From: JBBDMW01 sp040878005
Lineage (GTDB): Bacteria; Chloroflexota; Dehalococcoidia; Lucifugimonadales; Lucifugimonadaceae
DNA: 64,000 nucleotides
Direction: 5' to 3'
Assembly (NCBI GenBank): GCA_040878005.1
Contig: JBBDMW010000043.1
Span: 1-64,000, forward strand
This document shows positions 52,822 to 62,265 of the stretch, in pieces. Position numbers and translations under genes: made by a program. The stretch's first letter is position 1. Each line of letters begins with the position of its first letter. A model generated the notes under the pieces. It was not told the DNA's origin, did no database searches, and saw nothing but the letters and a program-made list of their open reading frames with translations.

Positions 52822-53277
52822 ATGACTGATGAAAGATGGGCGCGTCCAGCCCATAAGGGACAGCCAAAACTGGTACCTGCACAGGCCACAATTAGGACGC
52901 TGGTTGTTGAAGACGATCAGAATATCCAACTTGCGATCAGCGAGTCTCTCGCGATTATCGGAGATTTCGACATCTCTGTGGCCGACACAGGCCGTGATGC
53001 GTTACGAATCCTGGAGTCCGGAACCTTCGACCTGATGCTCCTGGACCTGCTACTGCCGGACGTGGACGGCATGAAGATCCTCAGTTCATTGCGCACAACA
53101 CATGCGGCTCATCGACCCAAGCACGTAATTGTGGTCAGCGCCATTGGCAACCTCATAGCCATCGAACCTCAGGTAATGGAACTTGGAGCGGACGCAGTCA
53201 TGAGCAAGCCGTTCCGGATCGATAACCTCAAAGAGGTTATCGACAAGACCGGGCTGCTGGCCGACGGGCGACAATGA
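52822..53277 (+). CDS. Stand-alone response-regulator receiver protein
   Basis: 151 residues, one CheY-like receiver domain after a 24-residue tail. Phospho-acceptor Asp75 (LLDLLLPDVDG), acidic pocket EDD at 30-32, Ser106 and Lys129 (MSKPF) are all present. No output domain, so it signals by protein contact, as CheY or Spo0F do. No histidine kinase is adjacent; the partner must be elsewhere. Its stop is 13 bases from that of the convergent phosphoketolase gene. Confidence 0.93.
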   Translation: MTDERWARPAHKGQPKLVPAQATIRTLVVEDDQNIQLAISESLAIIGDFDISVADTGRDALRILESGTFDLMLLDLLLPDVDGMKILSSLRTTHAAHRPKHVIVVSAIGNLIAIEPQVMELGADAVMSKPFRIDNLKEVIDKTGLLADGRQ

Positions 53278-53290
53278 GGTCCTGGCAAGG

Positions 53291-55765
53291 CTAGATGATC
53301 ACGCCCTCGGGTGATCTCTGGCGAGCCAACGCGTCCCGCTCAACCTGCGACAGCAGGGTGTCCAGCGGCGTCGAAATTACATCCGCCACCTGTTCAAGCA
53401 CGTGTGCCCATGTGCAGCGGTTGATGAACAGCATGCCGCCCAGGTTTAACGTTCCGCCGTGGCTGGCAAACCCCAGCCCTCTCGTGCTCCGGTGGCCGGT
53501 ATGAAACTCTCCAAGCGTTCCAAGTATCGGCTCAGGCCTGGTGTGGGTAACGAAGATCCGTGCCTGGGCCGTTTCGGGAAACAACTCATCCCGCAGTTCC
53601 CGAGTGGCCGCATGGGCTGTCTCGCCCGCTGTTCGCGGGATCCTGAACCTGCCTGGTTCTAGTAGGTATACCACCGAATGCGGGACATCCCGGTCAGTCA
53701 GCCTGGCCGACGCCTTGAGCACCTCTTCAAGCTGAAATGCGCCTATGGCCGTCAAAATCAATCCCGCTTCATCCTTGCGATGGCCCGCCCAATCGAGCGC
53801 CATTCCGCCATTGACAATTAACTGCTCCGCTTCACCAGGCGTGAACAGGTCCGCAACCGAACCCGACTTGGGCGCGACGATGGTCCATAGCTGGCCGTGC
53901 GTCTGGTACACCTGCCGTATGACAGCCGCAGCAGAGTTGTAGTCAGCGACAAATACGACCCTCGACGTGTCGGAAACCTCTCCAAGCATGGCTTCGGCCA
54001 TTGTCGGATCCTGGTGGGATTGCTCGTTCTTTGAGTTCTCCCAGGTGTGCGACGTGAGAACGAGTGGAATGGAGAGCCATTCTGGCTCCCGTCCCCGCTG
54101 ACGCAAGTGGTCAGAGAACGTGACTTCCTGCCGCATTGCGCCGTACATCTTGGAACCGAACGCCTCGTAAGTCACGGCGATACTTATCCCGCCCTTATTG
54201 GCGAGAGCGGCCGATACCACTGCCTCCTCGTTGAGAGCCGTGATTACCGCTCCGTCTACGGTTTCTGGCAATCCTTCTTCCGGCGCCGTCACCCTGAATT
54301 TGAGGGCATCGAGAGTTCGCTGCATGCGGTTGGACCGCATTTCGTCCGGATTGCCTATGCGGGGCCTGAGGTGTGGATTGGCCTGGACGATCTGCAGGAA
54401 TCCCTGATCGATGGCCTCCATTGGAGACGAACGCGTCCACGTGGATGAATCGCTCCTGTTTTCCGGCACTTGGCGGTACTCCGCTGGCGGAACATGTGCC
54501 AACCGCACCTTTCTGCAGGCAAGGGGGTGGTTGCGCTCCTCCGGCCTGCCCGAGACCCCGTGCAGTTTGAACCGGGCAAGTGCAGCCTCAAGCTCGGCCT
54601 GCGGCACCCAAAGTCTCCTGGCGCCCTCATTGAAGATCCCGGCGGACTCAGCGTCGTTGCGCGGGTTGGCCGGAAGCGGCAGGTTGTGGGCAAGGTTGGT
54701 GCCCTCCCCCGGGAAGCCTGCCCCCTTGGGTGCGACAGCTATGCCGTGTGGTAGTCGCGCAGGATATGGATCCAACCCGTTCCTGATCGCCTCACCTGCG
54801 GCGTCGAGTCGTCGTTCCATTTCATAAATCGCCCATACAAATGCGGCAGGATCACGGCCATCGAAGACAATGGGGTCAAAGCTGTTCAGGTCCAGGTGGT
54901 CTTCAAACCAATCGACTCCCCCCTGCTGCGACATGGTGGTGCGCTGGTCAATACGGCGGCCATTGGCAATCATGATAGGCATGACCCGGCCAGAATCCTG
55001 TGACCGCCACCAGCGCGGCGCCCAGTCGCTGCCCCGCTGCTCCTCGAATGCGCCGTCGCTCAGGAATGCAACAAGGCTCTCGCCCGGCAGGGGCATATGC
55101 ATGTACTGAAGCTCAACGAAACCCAGGTACCCACCCTCGGCCAGCCCCCCGGCGGTATATGCATTTACATGGCTCCCTAATGGCGAGTCCTGTTCACCGC
55201 GATCATTGAACCTGTAGGAATAGAAATCCCGGACGTAGCGCGTGAGTCCCTCGTCGCTCGCCGAGTAACGTTCTGCGTGGGCAGGAGTCATGTTGTTCAG
55301 CAGCAGGTTCAGGCTGTCTATCGCGGCCACACAATGGCCCTGGCCCATGATCCAGGAACGCGTGTCGCCGGACATTACGTTCGCTGCCATGTAACCGGCG
55401 TAGGCAGGCGCCATATTCAAGGATCCGCCTGTGTGACCCTCAGGCGATTCCCTGAAATCGTCCGGGGCGAGGTCCTGGCCGCTCAGGTAAACGTTCCTAG
55501 CGTATGTCTGGTGCACAATGAGCCACATGCCGGCACTGGTGACCCGGTCCAACGCGTACAGCAGATCGAAGAGTGGAACGCCGTCTCCCTTTATCCCGCT
55601 GGACGCCAGGTCCTGGGCCATCCTGAAAACGCGCGCCTGTGTCTCAGGGCTGTGTTGAATGACACGATAGCCAGCAGCCCAGAGATCTGCTTCCGGATGA
55701 TTTTTCCGATAATCAGCCACGAACTGGTTTCGCAGCAGCGCTTCAGTGTTTTCAGTCGGTGGCAT
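53291..55765 (-). CDS. xfp: Phosphoketolase family protein (XFP), divergent
   Basis: 824 residues. Thiamine-diphosphate enzyme splitting xylulose- or fructose-phosphate to acetyl-phosphate plus an aldose phosphate. XFP-type signs: GHTGGSLNMAP, the TPP site (SDGAFEEQRGSDW ... IMIANGRRID, with Ser replacing the first Gly of GDG) and LTSHTWENSKNEQSHQDP, matching the SHxW...HQDP block of the family. The central and C-terminal domains are complete. Some relatives carry a xylulose-5-phosphate 3-epimerase label, so the activity should be tested. Follows ackA by 53 bases in one operon, which favours acetyl-phosphate production. AGGAACA before the ATG. Confidence 0.85.
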   Translation of the reverse strand: MPPTENTEALLRNQFVADYRKNHPEADLWAAGYRVIQHSPETQARVFRMAQDLASSGIKGDGVPLFDLLYALDRVTSAGMWLIVHQTYARNVYLSGQDLAPDDFRESPEGHTGGSLNMAPAYAGYMAANVMSGDTRSWIMGQGHCVAAIDSLNLLLNNMTPAHAERYSASDEGLTRYVRDFYSYRFNDRGEQDSPLGSHVNAYTAGGLAEGGYLGFVELQYMHMPLPGESLVAFLSDGAFEEQRGSDWAPRWWRSQDSGRVMPIMIANGRRIDQRTTMSQQGGVDWFEDHLDLNSFDPIVFDGRDPAAFVWAIYEMERRLDAAGEAIRNGLDPYPARLPHGIAVAPKGAGFPGEGTNLAHNLPLPANPRNDAESAGIFNEGARRLWVPQAELEAALARFKLHGVSGRPEERNHPLACRKVRLAHVPPAEYRQVPENRSDSSTWTRSSPMEAIDQGFLQIVQANPHLRPRIGNPDEMRSNRMQRTLDALKFRVTAPEEGLPETVDGAVITALNEEAVVSAALANKGGISIAVTYEAFGSKMYGAMRQEVTFSDHLRQRGREPEWLSIPLVLTSHTWENSKNEQSHQDPTMAEAMLGEVSDTSRVVFVADYNSAAAVIRQVYQTHGQLWTIVAPKSGSVADLFTPGEAEQLIVNGGMALDWAGHRKDEAGLILTAIGAFQLEEVLKASARLTDRDVPHSVVYLLEPGRFRIPRTAGETAHAATRELRDELFPETAQARIFVTHTRPEPILGTLGEFHTGHRSTRGLGFASHGGTLNLGGMLFINRCTWAHVLEQVADVISTPLDTLLSQVERDALARQRSPEGVII

Positions 55766-55818
55766 TGTTCCTCGCTCTCAATAAGACGTTCGGCCCGAAG
55801 ACGCTCTCTCTGGCCCGT

Positions 55819-57030
55819 TCACGCGAGAAGCAGCGCCGTCTCCTCTGCAATCAGCCCGGTCTCGTCCACCTTTGCCACGTAAGCCTCCAATACGGATGAA
55901 CTGGCGCTAATGCGACCTTCAGAACCGTTCGTCGCTGCGTCATTCCGGCTGCCATCCAACTGAAGACCACACCACTCCATGCCGTCGCAGATACGAGAGC
56001 GGACATCCGGCACATTGCCGCCCACTCCGCCCCCGAAAACAATTGCATCCGCTCCTCCGAGCACTGCGAGATAAGCGCCAACGTACTTGCGAGCCCTGTA
56101 GCAAAACATATCGATGGCAAATGCAGCGTTCTGATTGCCTTTGCGGGCGGCCCCAGGCAAAGCCCGCATATCACTGGAAATTCCAGACAGGCCAAGGAGG
56201 CCGGACTTCTTATTGAGCCACTCTTCAACTGTGTCTATGGAAATACTTTCCCGACGGGCAAGAAAACCTGGCAGCGACGGGTCGACATCTCCAGAACGGC
56301 TTCCCATTACCATGCCCTCAAGAGGCGTTAGGCCCATTGACGTGTCCACAGAGTGGCCATTCCGAATGGCCGCAGCGGAGCACCCGCCTCCGAGTTGGAG
56401 CGTGATGAGACGGACATGGCTGGCGCTATTGCCACTGAGTGCCTCGTAACGCCGCACCATGGAACGGTGAGCCAGGCCATGAAACCCGTACCTGTGAATT
56501 CCGTGGCGGTCAGTCAGATCACGTGGAATTGCGTATTCAGAAGCGACACGCGGCATGGTGCGATGAAACGCCGTGTCAAATACAGCCGCCATAGGGATAG
56601 CGTCTGACAATTCATCTCGGGCGGCATATATTGCCTCAAGCGCAGGCTGGTTGTGCAGCGGCGCAAGGTCCACAAGATCTTCAATTACAGAGATGACCGC
56701 ATCGTCAAGCCTCACAGGACCAGGAAACTGCATGCCTCCGTGGACCACGCGGTGGCCTACAGCGTCTATGCTGCCGTACCCCTTCATGAAGTCATCGTTG
56801 ACACGCCGGATAACCATGCGGGCGACTTCCCGGTAATCAACTGCCGAAACGGTCTCAACGTCGCGTTCGGTTCCGTTGACTGACACTTCGAGCGTTGCCT
56901 CATTGGCCCCTATCGGACCGACAAGACCACTCACCACCTTATTTGGCGCGCCGTCACCGGGAACTTTCGACGTTTCAACGACATCAAATTTGATGGTGGC
57001 GCTGCCGGTATTGATACAGAGAATTTTCAC
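55819..57030 (-). CDS. ackA: Acetate kinase
   Basis: 403 residues, ASKHA fold. Starts MKILCINTGSATIKFDV, then GHRVVHGG, MAAVFDTAFH, HRYGFHGLAH, TLQLGGGCSAAAI and VFGGGVGGNVPDVR. Converts acetyl-phosphate plus ADP to acetate plus ATP. GTG 57030 with GAGG seven bases upstream. First gene of the operon with phosphoketolase, forming a substrate-level ATP route from pentose phosphates. It differs from typical AckA at several loops (for example INTGSATIKF for INxGSSSLKF). Confidence 0.93.
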   Translation of the reverse strand: MKILCINTGSATIKFDVVETSKVPGDGAPNKVVSGLVGPIGANEATLEVSVNGTERDVETVSAVDYREVARMVIRRVNDDFMKGYGSIDAVGHRVVHGGMQFPGPVRLDDAVISVIEDLVDLAPLHNQPALEAIYAARDELSDAIPMAAVFDTAFHRTMPRVASEYAIPRDLTDRHGIHRYGFHGLAHRSMVRRYEALSGNSASHVRLITLQLGGGCSAAAIRNGHSVDTSMGLTPLEGMVMGSRSGDVDPSLPGFLARRESISIDTVEEWLNKKSGLLGLSGISSDMRALPGAARKGNQNAAFAIDMFCYRARKYVGAYLAVLGGADAIVFGGGVGGNVPDVRSRICDGMEWCGLQLDGSRNDAATNGSEGRISASSSVLEAYVAKVDETGLIAEETALLLA

Positions 57031-57265
57031 AGGGCCTCACATTCAACCGGTGATTCCAGCGCCCGCATTTGCATCCGAAGGAATTAGAGCCTGCCGAATC
57101 TCATAACCCTGCGGATCTGTGCGATACGGAATTTGCGCAGCATCACTATCGACCGCTATTGCGATTCTCGCGCGCGCTCAGCAGGTGGCCGGTCAGAAGT
57201 GGGTGAACGCAAAGCTTATGAACCGTTACCCGATATGAGGCACCAGTCAGCATAGAAGCATAAAT

Positions 57266-57299
57266 AGAACGGCCGGGGTCAATGACGCCCGGCCGTTCT
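57266..57299. terminator. Hairpin terminator after sufE
   Basis: 12-bp stem AGAACGGCCGGG (57266-57277) with 57288-57299 and a 10-base loop. On the minus strand it follows the sufE stop and is trailed by ATTTATG. Confidence 0.7.
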
Positions 57300-57324
57300 G
57301 TACCTTTCGGTCAGCGGAAGCAAG

Positions 57325-57777
57325 TCAACCTTGTGCAGAACGCTCTTCGAGCCGCCTTTTTGCTGCACCGGCCACCAGCGACACTATCCCGCTCAATCCT
57401 TCGCCCTTGCCCATAGAAAGCTCCCTGCCAAACATGGTGAAGACAATGTCCGACGAGACACTTGCGACGTCTTCCAATGGCTTGCCCGACAGCGTCTCAT
57501 CCAACACCACCGACACTGCGCGGGCGGAGATGCCCTGTGGGTTCTCGACGGCGAAGTGGAACTTCAGGGTGCCGTCCGGCTGATCCTCCGCCCATACGTA
57601 CGCCTGTGATTCGCAGCGCTGCACACGGTTCTCCTCCGGGAACGGACGAGTCGCGACACCCCCAGGCACTTCCTGGAACTCATCTGAGAGTTCCAGGAGC
57701 ACCTGGGTCCGCTCGTTCCGATCCATGGAAGAAAGCTCTTCCAGGAGCTTCTCCAGTTCCGTCGGCATTTTTCCCAC
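57325..57777 (-). CDS. sufE: SufE-like sulfur acceptor
   Basis: About 150 residues. Active Cys55 in ENRVQRCESQAYVWAE, the usual SufE position, followed by the FHFAVENPQGISARAVSVVL barrel part and LSGIVSLV near the end. Accepts persulfide sulfur from a cysteine desulfurase for Fe-S cluster assembly. GTG 57777 has GGGAGA six bases upstream and is preferred over ATG 57768. It lies 26 bases after the sulfurtransferase gene, so both handle sulfane sulfur. Confidence 0.88.
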   Translation of the reverse strand: MGKMPTELEKLLEELSSMDRNERTQVLLELSDEFQEVPGGVATRPFPEENRVQRCESQAYVWAEDQPDGTLKFHFAVENPQGISARAVSVVLDETLSGKPLEDVASVSSDIVFTMFGRELSMGKGEGLSGIVSLVAGAAKRRLEERSAQG

Positions 57778-57803
57778 AGCAACTCTCCCTGCGCCGAAGC
57801 CTC

Positions 57804-58667
57804 TTAACGCTCTATCGGCACGCCAACCGAGTTGCCCCACTCGGTCCAGCTTCCGTCGTAGTTCCTAACCTTGTCAAAGCCCAGCAGGTACTTGAGCACA
57901 AACCAGGTGTGGCTGCTGCGCTCACCAATTCGGCAGTAGGTGACCACATCGTCAGATGGCTTCAGGCCACATTCACCTTCGTAAATGGAGCGGAGCTCAT
58001 CCGCAGACTTGAACGTCCCATCATCAGGATTCGCCGCACGAGCCCATGGCACATTCTTGGCGCCGGGGATGTGGCCGCCCCGCAGGGCGCCCTCGTTCGG
58101 GTAGTCCGGCATGTGCAGGCGTTCTCCTGAGTATTCTGCGGGGCTGCGGACGTCAATCATCGGCTCCCCGCCCTCCAGGTGCCTCAGTACGTCATCTCTG
58201 AACGCCCTTGCCCTGGTGTCGTCACGTTCACGCGCCTCGTACTGGGTTTCCGGGTAGCCTGGCACGTCCCGGGTCATGGGCCGATTCTCCTGCTCCCACT
58301 TCAGTCGTCCGCCATCCATCACCTTCGCATTCTCGTGTCCGAATAGCTGGAACACCCAGAACGCATATGTGGCCCACCAGTTGGTCTTGTCACCGTAGAA
58401 AACGACGGTGGTGTCCGGCGCAATGCCCTTGCGGGACATGAGTTTCTCGAAGCCTTCCCTGTCCAGATAATCGCGCCTCAGAGGGTCGTTGAGGTCCTGC
58501 GCCCAATCGATCTCGACCGCCCCCGGAATATGACCGGACGGGTAAAGCAGGGGATCCTCGTTGGATTCCACGATGCGAACGTTTGGATCTTCAAGGTGCT
58601 CAGCCACCCAATCCGTCGAGACGAGAACGTCAGGCTTTGCGTAGCCCCGTGCTGTGATCTCGGTCAT
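57804..58667 (-). CDS. Thiosulfate/3-mercaptopyruvate sulfurtransferase (two rhodanese domains)
   Basis: 287 residues with tandem rhodanese domains. The active Cys245 is in the loop VVTYCRIGERSSH of the second domain; the first domain has Asp in place of Cys (VVFYGDKTNWW), as usual. The CRIGER loop favours thiosulfate as donor. ATG 58667 has GAGGAAA about eight bases upstream; the longer upstream frame is unsupported. Operon with sufE suggests delivery of sulfur to cluster assembly or removal of thiosulfate. Confidence 0.92.
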   Translation of the reverse strand: MTEITARGYAKPDVLVSTDWVAEHLEDPNVRIVESNEDPLLYPSGHIPGAVEIDWAQDLNDPLRRDYLDREGFEKLMSRKGIAPDTTVVFYGDKTNWWATYAFWVFQLFGHENAKVMDGGRLKWEQENRPMTRDVPGYPETQYEARERDDTRARAFRDDVLRHLEGGEPMIDVRSPAEYSGERLHMPDYPNEGALRGGHIPGAKNVPWARAANPDDGTFKSADELRSIYEGECGLKPSDDVVTYCRIGERSSHTWFVLKYLLGFDKVRNYDGSWTEWGNSVGVPIER

Positions 58668-58910
58668 GCCAGTTTCCTCTCTTCCGATCATGTGCCACGT
58701 GACCGAGTTCTCCCGGTGGTCATCCGCATGGCATATTTCGTTTCGAGAAGGGTGCCGCTCACGCGTCTCCACCAGCACCCCCGGCCACCGGGTATTCGGC
58801 CTGCCCATATCTTAACCAATACAGTCAGGAATTCATCAATGAGTGGCTATGAAAGCCGAAACGGCGCCCAGCAACCTGGAGCGCTGCTCCCGCGGGACTT
58901 AGAAGTGGGC

Positions 58911-58916
58911 TACGAT
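58911..58916 (+). promoter_or_regulatory. Candidate leaderless -10 (TACGAT) of the MFS gene
   Basis: TACGAT ends eight bases before the ATG at 58925, with no ribosome binding site between, so the mRNA may lack a leader. No -35 is clear. Confidence 0.35.
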
Positions 58917-58924
58917 TAGCCGCT

Positions 58925-60169
58925 ATGCCCTCGCCCGCCAATGCTGCGAGTCAAAGAGCCGCGTCCAGATTCAAGATCACTTCGCTGATCTGGTCTGTCT
59001 ACGCGCCGTCTTTTTTGCTGTCCCTGGGCCAGGGAATCCTCATCCCCGTGCTGCCCCTATTCGCGGGAGCGGATGAAGGTGGGTTGGGCGGAACCGCTCT
59101 AATCGTGGGGTTGGCGGTTTCCGGCCGGCACATCGGAACAATGATCTTCGACGTGCCTGCAGGCATTTGTGTGTCCAGGTTCGGCCTCAAGAAGACCATG
59201 GTTGTCGGCGTCGGGCTATTCGCCCTCGCTGCTGTCGGCGCGGGCCTCGCACCCGGACTCTGGGTGCTCATAGCCATGAGGCTGCTGGCCGGCGTCAGCT
59301 TCGCCCTGTGGAGCATCTCACGCCATGCATATATCGCACAGGCGGTGCCGATCCAGAGCCGCGGACGGGCTCTATCGCTGTTCGGCGGCATAAGCCGAAT
59401 TGCCACGATACTGGGACCTCTGCTGGGCGGGCTCGTGGGCGAGTATGCAGGTCTGCGGGCGCCATTCTTCGCGCAGGCACTGGTTGGCGGACTAACGCTG
59501 CTATTGGTCCTGCTGACCATGAGACGGCTCATTGATGTAGCGCGTCCCAGCGATGGGCACAATATCTACGCTGTCCTGGGCCAGACCGTCACATCGCACA
59601 GGCGTGAATTCTCCACCGCCGGACTGGCCGCCATCTGCCTACAGTTCATGCGGGCTGGACGTGAGCTGATGCTGCCACTATGGGGCGCCCAGGCGGGCCT
59701 GGGATCGGCCGAGATCGGTTACGTAGTGACCGTCTCATCCACAATTGATTCCACCATGTTTGTGCCGGTTGGGTACGTCATGGACAGGTTCGGCAGAAAA
59801 TGGAGTGGCGCTCCAAGCCTGATAGTGCTCGGTACAAGCATGGCGATGCTGCCGTTGCTTGGCGGCTTCTGGGGCCTGATGGTGGGCGGCATGCTGGTCG
59901 GCCTTGGGAACGGCATGAGCAGCGGCTGGGTGTTAACCATGGGCACCGACTTATCTCCCAGGGAGCGGAGCGGGGAATTCCTGGGCGTATGGAGACTGAT
60001 AAGCGACACAGGGGGAGCGGCCGGGCCGTTCGCCATTGGCGCAATTGCCCAGGTACTGACGCTGGGAGCGGCTTCCGTGGTCACGGGGGGAATAGGCTGG
60101 GCGGGAGCGGCCGTGGTCGTTTTCATGGTGAAGGAGACCCTCGTAAAACAGCGACCGACTCCGAGGTAA
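58925..60169 (+). CDS. MFS transporter, YajR/multidrug-like
   Basis: 414 residues, twelve helices. Helix 1-2 region SLGQGILIPVLPLFAGADEGG, loop 2-3 DVPAGICVSRFGLKKTMVVG and helix 5 motif FGGISRIATILGPLLGGLVGEYAG. Substrate unknown. Start ATG 58925 lacks a ribosome binding site but follows a -10-like TACGAT. Convergent with the DUF4392 gene. Confidence 0.85.
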   Translation: MPSPANAASQRAASRFKITSLIWSVYAPSFLLSLGQGILIPVLPLFAGADEGGLGGTALIVGLAVSGRHIGTMIFDVPAGICVSRFGLKKTMVVGVGLFALAAVGAGLAPGLWVLIAMRLLAGVSFALWSISRHAYIAQAVPIQSRGRALSLFGGISRIATILGPLLGGLVGEYAGLRAPFFAQALVGGLTLLLVLLTMRRLIDVARPSDGHNIYAVLGQTVTSHRREFSTAGLAAICLQFMRAGRELMLPLWGAQAGLGSAEIGYVVTVSSTIDSTMFVPVGYVMDRFGRKWSGAPSLIVLGTSMAMLPLLGGFWGLMVGGMLVGLGNGMSSGWVLTMGTDLSPRERSGEFLGVWRLISDTGGAAGPFAIGAIAQVLTLGAASVVTGGIGWAGAAVVVFMVKETLVKQRPTPR

Positions 60170-60220
60170 TGGCCGAAGTTCCCGTGAGATTGTCCCTTCC
60201 GAACGATCTGACCACTCGCC

Positions 60221-61069
60221 TCACAGACCGCGTAGCAAGTCATGTAAATCGCGCAGGCAGACAGAATCCTCCTCGGGGTTACGCGCGTCGACCCAATCCT
60301 TGCGCTCCCCGGACATGCCCTCCACGGCACCCGCCTCCACGATGTCTTTGACCCATTGGTATCCCTGCTCCACGCTGGGCAACAGGTTCCGGTCCGTCAA
60401 TTGTGACAGTGCCGCAACCACTCCATAACCGCCCCAGTTTGAGCAACTGGCAATGATCAGCTTCGTCGTGGTGGTCACACACGGGTCATCAGGCAGGCCG
60501 TCTATGCCCGGGATAACCTCCCGCAGGTTGCCCATCCCAATCTCGTTGCCTCCATCGCCTATGCCGACAGAGTAGGGGTGCTGATCAAAGAGGTGATCGA
60601 TCTTGGCGTTGTACTTGGAGAAGTCAACGCCCTTCCAGTTGCGGTATGTGCCATCGCCCATGAGACCCGCCCGCTCGATGGATATGAGCACCGCTGGCGA
60701 GTGTTCCTGGATGAGGCTGTTCGCGAATCGCGCGGATTCAAAGTGCGTGGCAACAGGAAATTCGATCACAGCATCGTCGCCTGCTACAGCTTCCACAGCG
60801 GGCATGGAAAACTTGTCGGTGACATACACCACCTCGTACCCCAACTGCTTAAGGGCACCGCCTATGGCCGCAGCACCAGGAGGGCCATCTGTCTCCGGCG
60901 CCTCTGCCTTGAGGATATAAAACCCAGTGGCGATCAATGCCTTGCCAGGGTGCTCCAGAACCATTTCCGCCGCTTCATCAACAAACCGGTCCGGCAGATG
61001 CGGCCGCAAGGCGGTCATATTGCGAATGTCTTTTTGGAGGATGATGTCTTCGATGCTGCGGCTGGTCAT
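60221..61069 (-). CDS. DUF4392 / D-glutamate-cyclase C-terminal-like protein
   Basis: 282 residues. Resembles the C-terminal (GLUCM-like) domain of mammalian D-glutamate cyclase: KALIATGFYILKAEAPETDGPPGAAAIG, SIERAGLMGDGTYRNWKG and GIGDGGNEIGMGNLREVIP. That enzyme converts D-glutamate to 5-oxo-D-proline. Here the two halves are separate genes: the DUF1445 half lies upstream on the same strand, 137 bases away. A role in D-glutamate or related lactam metabolism is inferred from the family. Confidence 0.85.
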   Translation of the reverse strand: MTSRSIEDIILQKDIRNMTALRPHLPDRFVDEAAEMVLEHPGKALIATGFYILKAEAPETDGPPGAAAIGGALKQLGYEVVYVTDKFSMPAVEAVAGDDAVIEFPVATHFESARFANSLIQEHSPAVLISIERAGLMGDGTYRNWKGVDFSKYNAKIDHLFDQHPYSVGIGDGGNEIGMGNLREVIPGIDGLPDDPCVTTTTKLIIASCSNWGGYGVVAALSQLTDRNLLPSVEQGYQWVKDIVEAGAVEGMSGERKDWVDARNPEEDSVCLRDLHDLLRGL

Positions 61070-61206
61070 TAACGTGCTTTCATCCTTCCAAATATTCTCG
61101 CTACTGGCACCGGTCGTTCATCGCCATAAAGGCGGCGGCTGTTTCGCTCTCTCGTCGATCTTCAACGCAATCCCGGTGCAAGCAACGGTCACTCCGCCCG
61201 GAAGAC

Positions 61207-62058
61207 CTACAAGACGGCCAGGTCCTCGTCCTTGAGGTCCGTAACAAACATGTGGCCCGGCGAGTGGGTAATCATAAGCTCAGGCTTCGATGACATGGCC
61301 ACCGCCTGTGGCGTAACACCACATGCCCAGTACACCGGCACGTCATCCGGCGATGATGGTGGCCATGGGTCACCGAAATCTGGTTTGAGTGGGTCTGCGA
61401 TGCCTATTTGCGATGGGTCGCCAATGTGAATGGGGGCGCCATGAACCGCCGGGAACCGTGAAGTGGCCTGTACGGCCCGCACTACCTTCTCACGTGGGAT
61501 CCACCGTTGGGTTACAACCATGGGACCGGAGAATGGCCCGGCAGGGTTAGTCGGAATATTGGTCCTAAACATGGACACGTTCTTGTCAGTGCCGAAGTAT
61601 GGGAGCGCAATCCCGTTACGCAGCAGGGCGTGCTCAAACGAGAAGCTGCATCCCAACAGGAAGGTGACCAGGTCGTCCCGCCAAATGCCAAGGATGTCCT
61701 CAGGCTCATGCACCAGTTCGCCACGCTGGTATACCCTGTAGAGTGGCACGTCAGTGCGGATATCAGATCCAGGCGCCGATAGCGTCGCCTCTACCTGCCC
61801 CGGCTCCAGCACCTCAATGACCGGGCACGGCTTTGGGTTTCGCTGGCAGAACAGCAGGAACTCAAACGCGACATCACGAGGCAAAATGGCCACATTCGTC
61901 TGGACAAAGTCCGGCGCCACACCGGATGTTGGCTGCCGGAAGCGGCCCTGCCGTATGGCTTCCCTGGTTTCAGCGCCGGTCTGCGGCAACCCAGTCTTTG
62001 GGTTGACATCCGCAGTTTGGCCAGCGCCTGTGGCCGAAGAAGCCTGGTGGAAGGTCAT
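61207..62058 (-). CDS. DUF1445 (UPF0317) putative hydro-lyase, D-glutamate-cyclase N-terminal-like
   Basis: 283 residues. Family blocks: LPRDVAFEFLLFCQRNPKPCPVIEVLEPG, DIRTDVPLYRVYQRGELV, FLLGCSFSFEHALLRNGI and the end ITHSPGHMFVTDLKDEDLAV. Annotated elsewhere as putative hydro-lyase; in animals this domain is fused to DUF4392 in D-glutamate cyclase. ATG 62058 is chosen for position and GGCGGA upstream; the ORF extends further but without a site. First gene of a two-gene unit, divergent from the DgoD-like dehydratase. Confidence 0.88.
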   Translation of the reverse strand: MTFHQASSATGAGQTADVNPKTGLPQTGAETREAIRQGRFRQPTSGVAPDFVQTNVAILPRDVAFEFLLFCQRNPKPCPVIEVLEPGQVEATLSAPGSDIRTDVPLYRVYQRGELVHEPEDILGIWRDDLVTFLLGCSFSFEHALLRNGIALPYFGTDKNVSMFRTNIPTNPAGPFSGPMVVTQRWIPREKVVRAVQATSRFPAVHGAPIHIGDPSQIGIADPLKPDFGDPWPPSSPDDVPVYWACGVTPQAVAMSSKPELMITHSPGHMFVTDLKDEDLAVL

Positions 62059-62265
62059 GAAATATCCGCCTTTTTGGGCTGCGAGCACGCAACATGTGGT
62101 CGTGATGTAGCGGACCAAATCGAATCATAGGACCGGGCCATGGGTGGGTCAACGCGGGAGTCGCGAAAGACGAGAGCCCCTGCCGAGGGTAAGATTTGCC
62201 TCGGCGAACTTAACCACCGCCCACGGGGAGCCAACCCTGGCGCCAACTGTAAAGGACAGACAACG

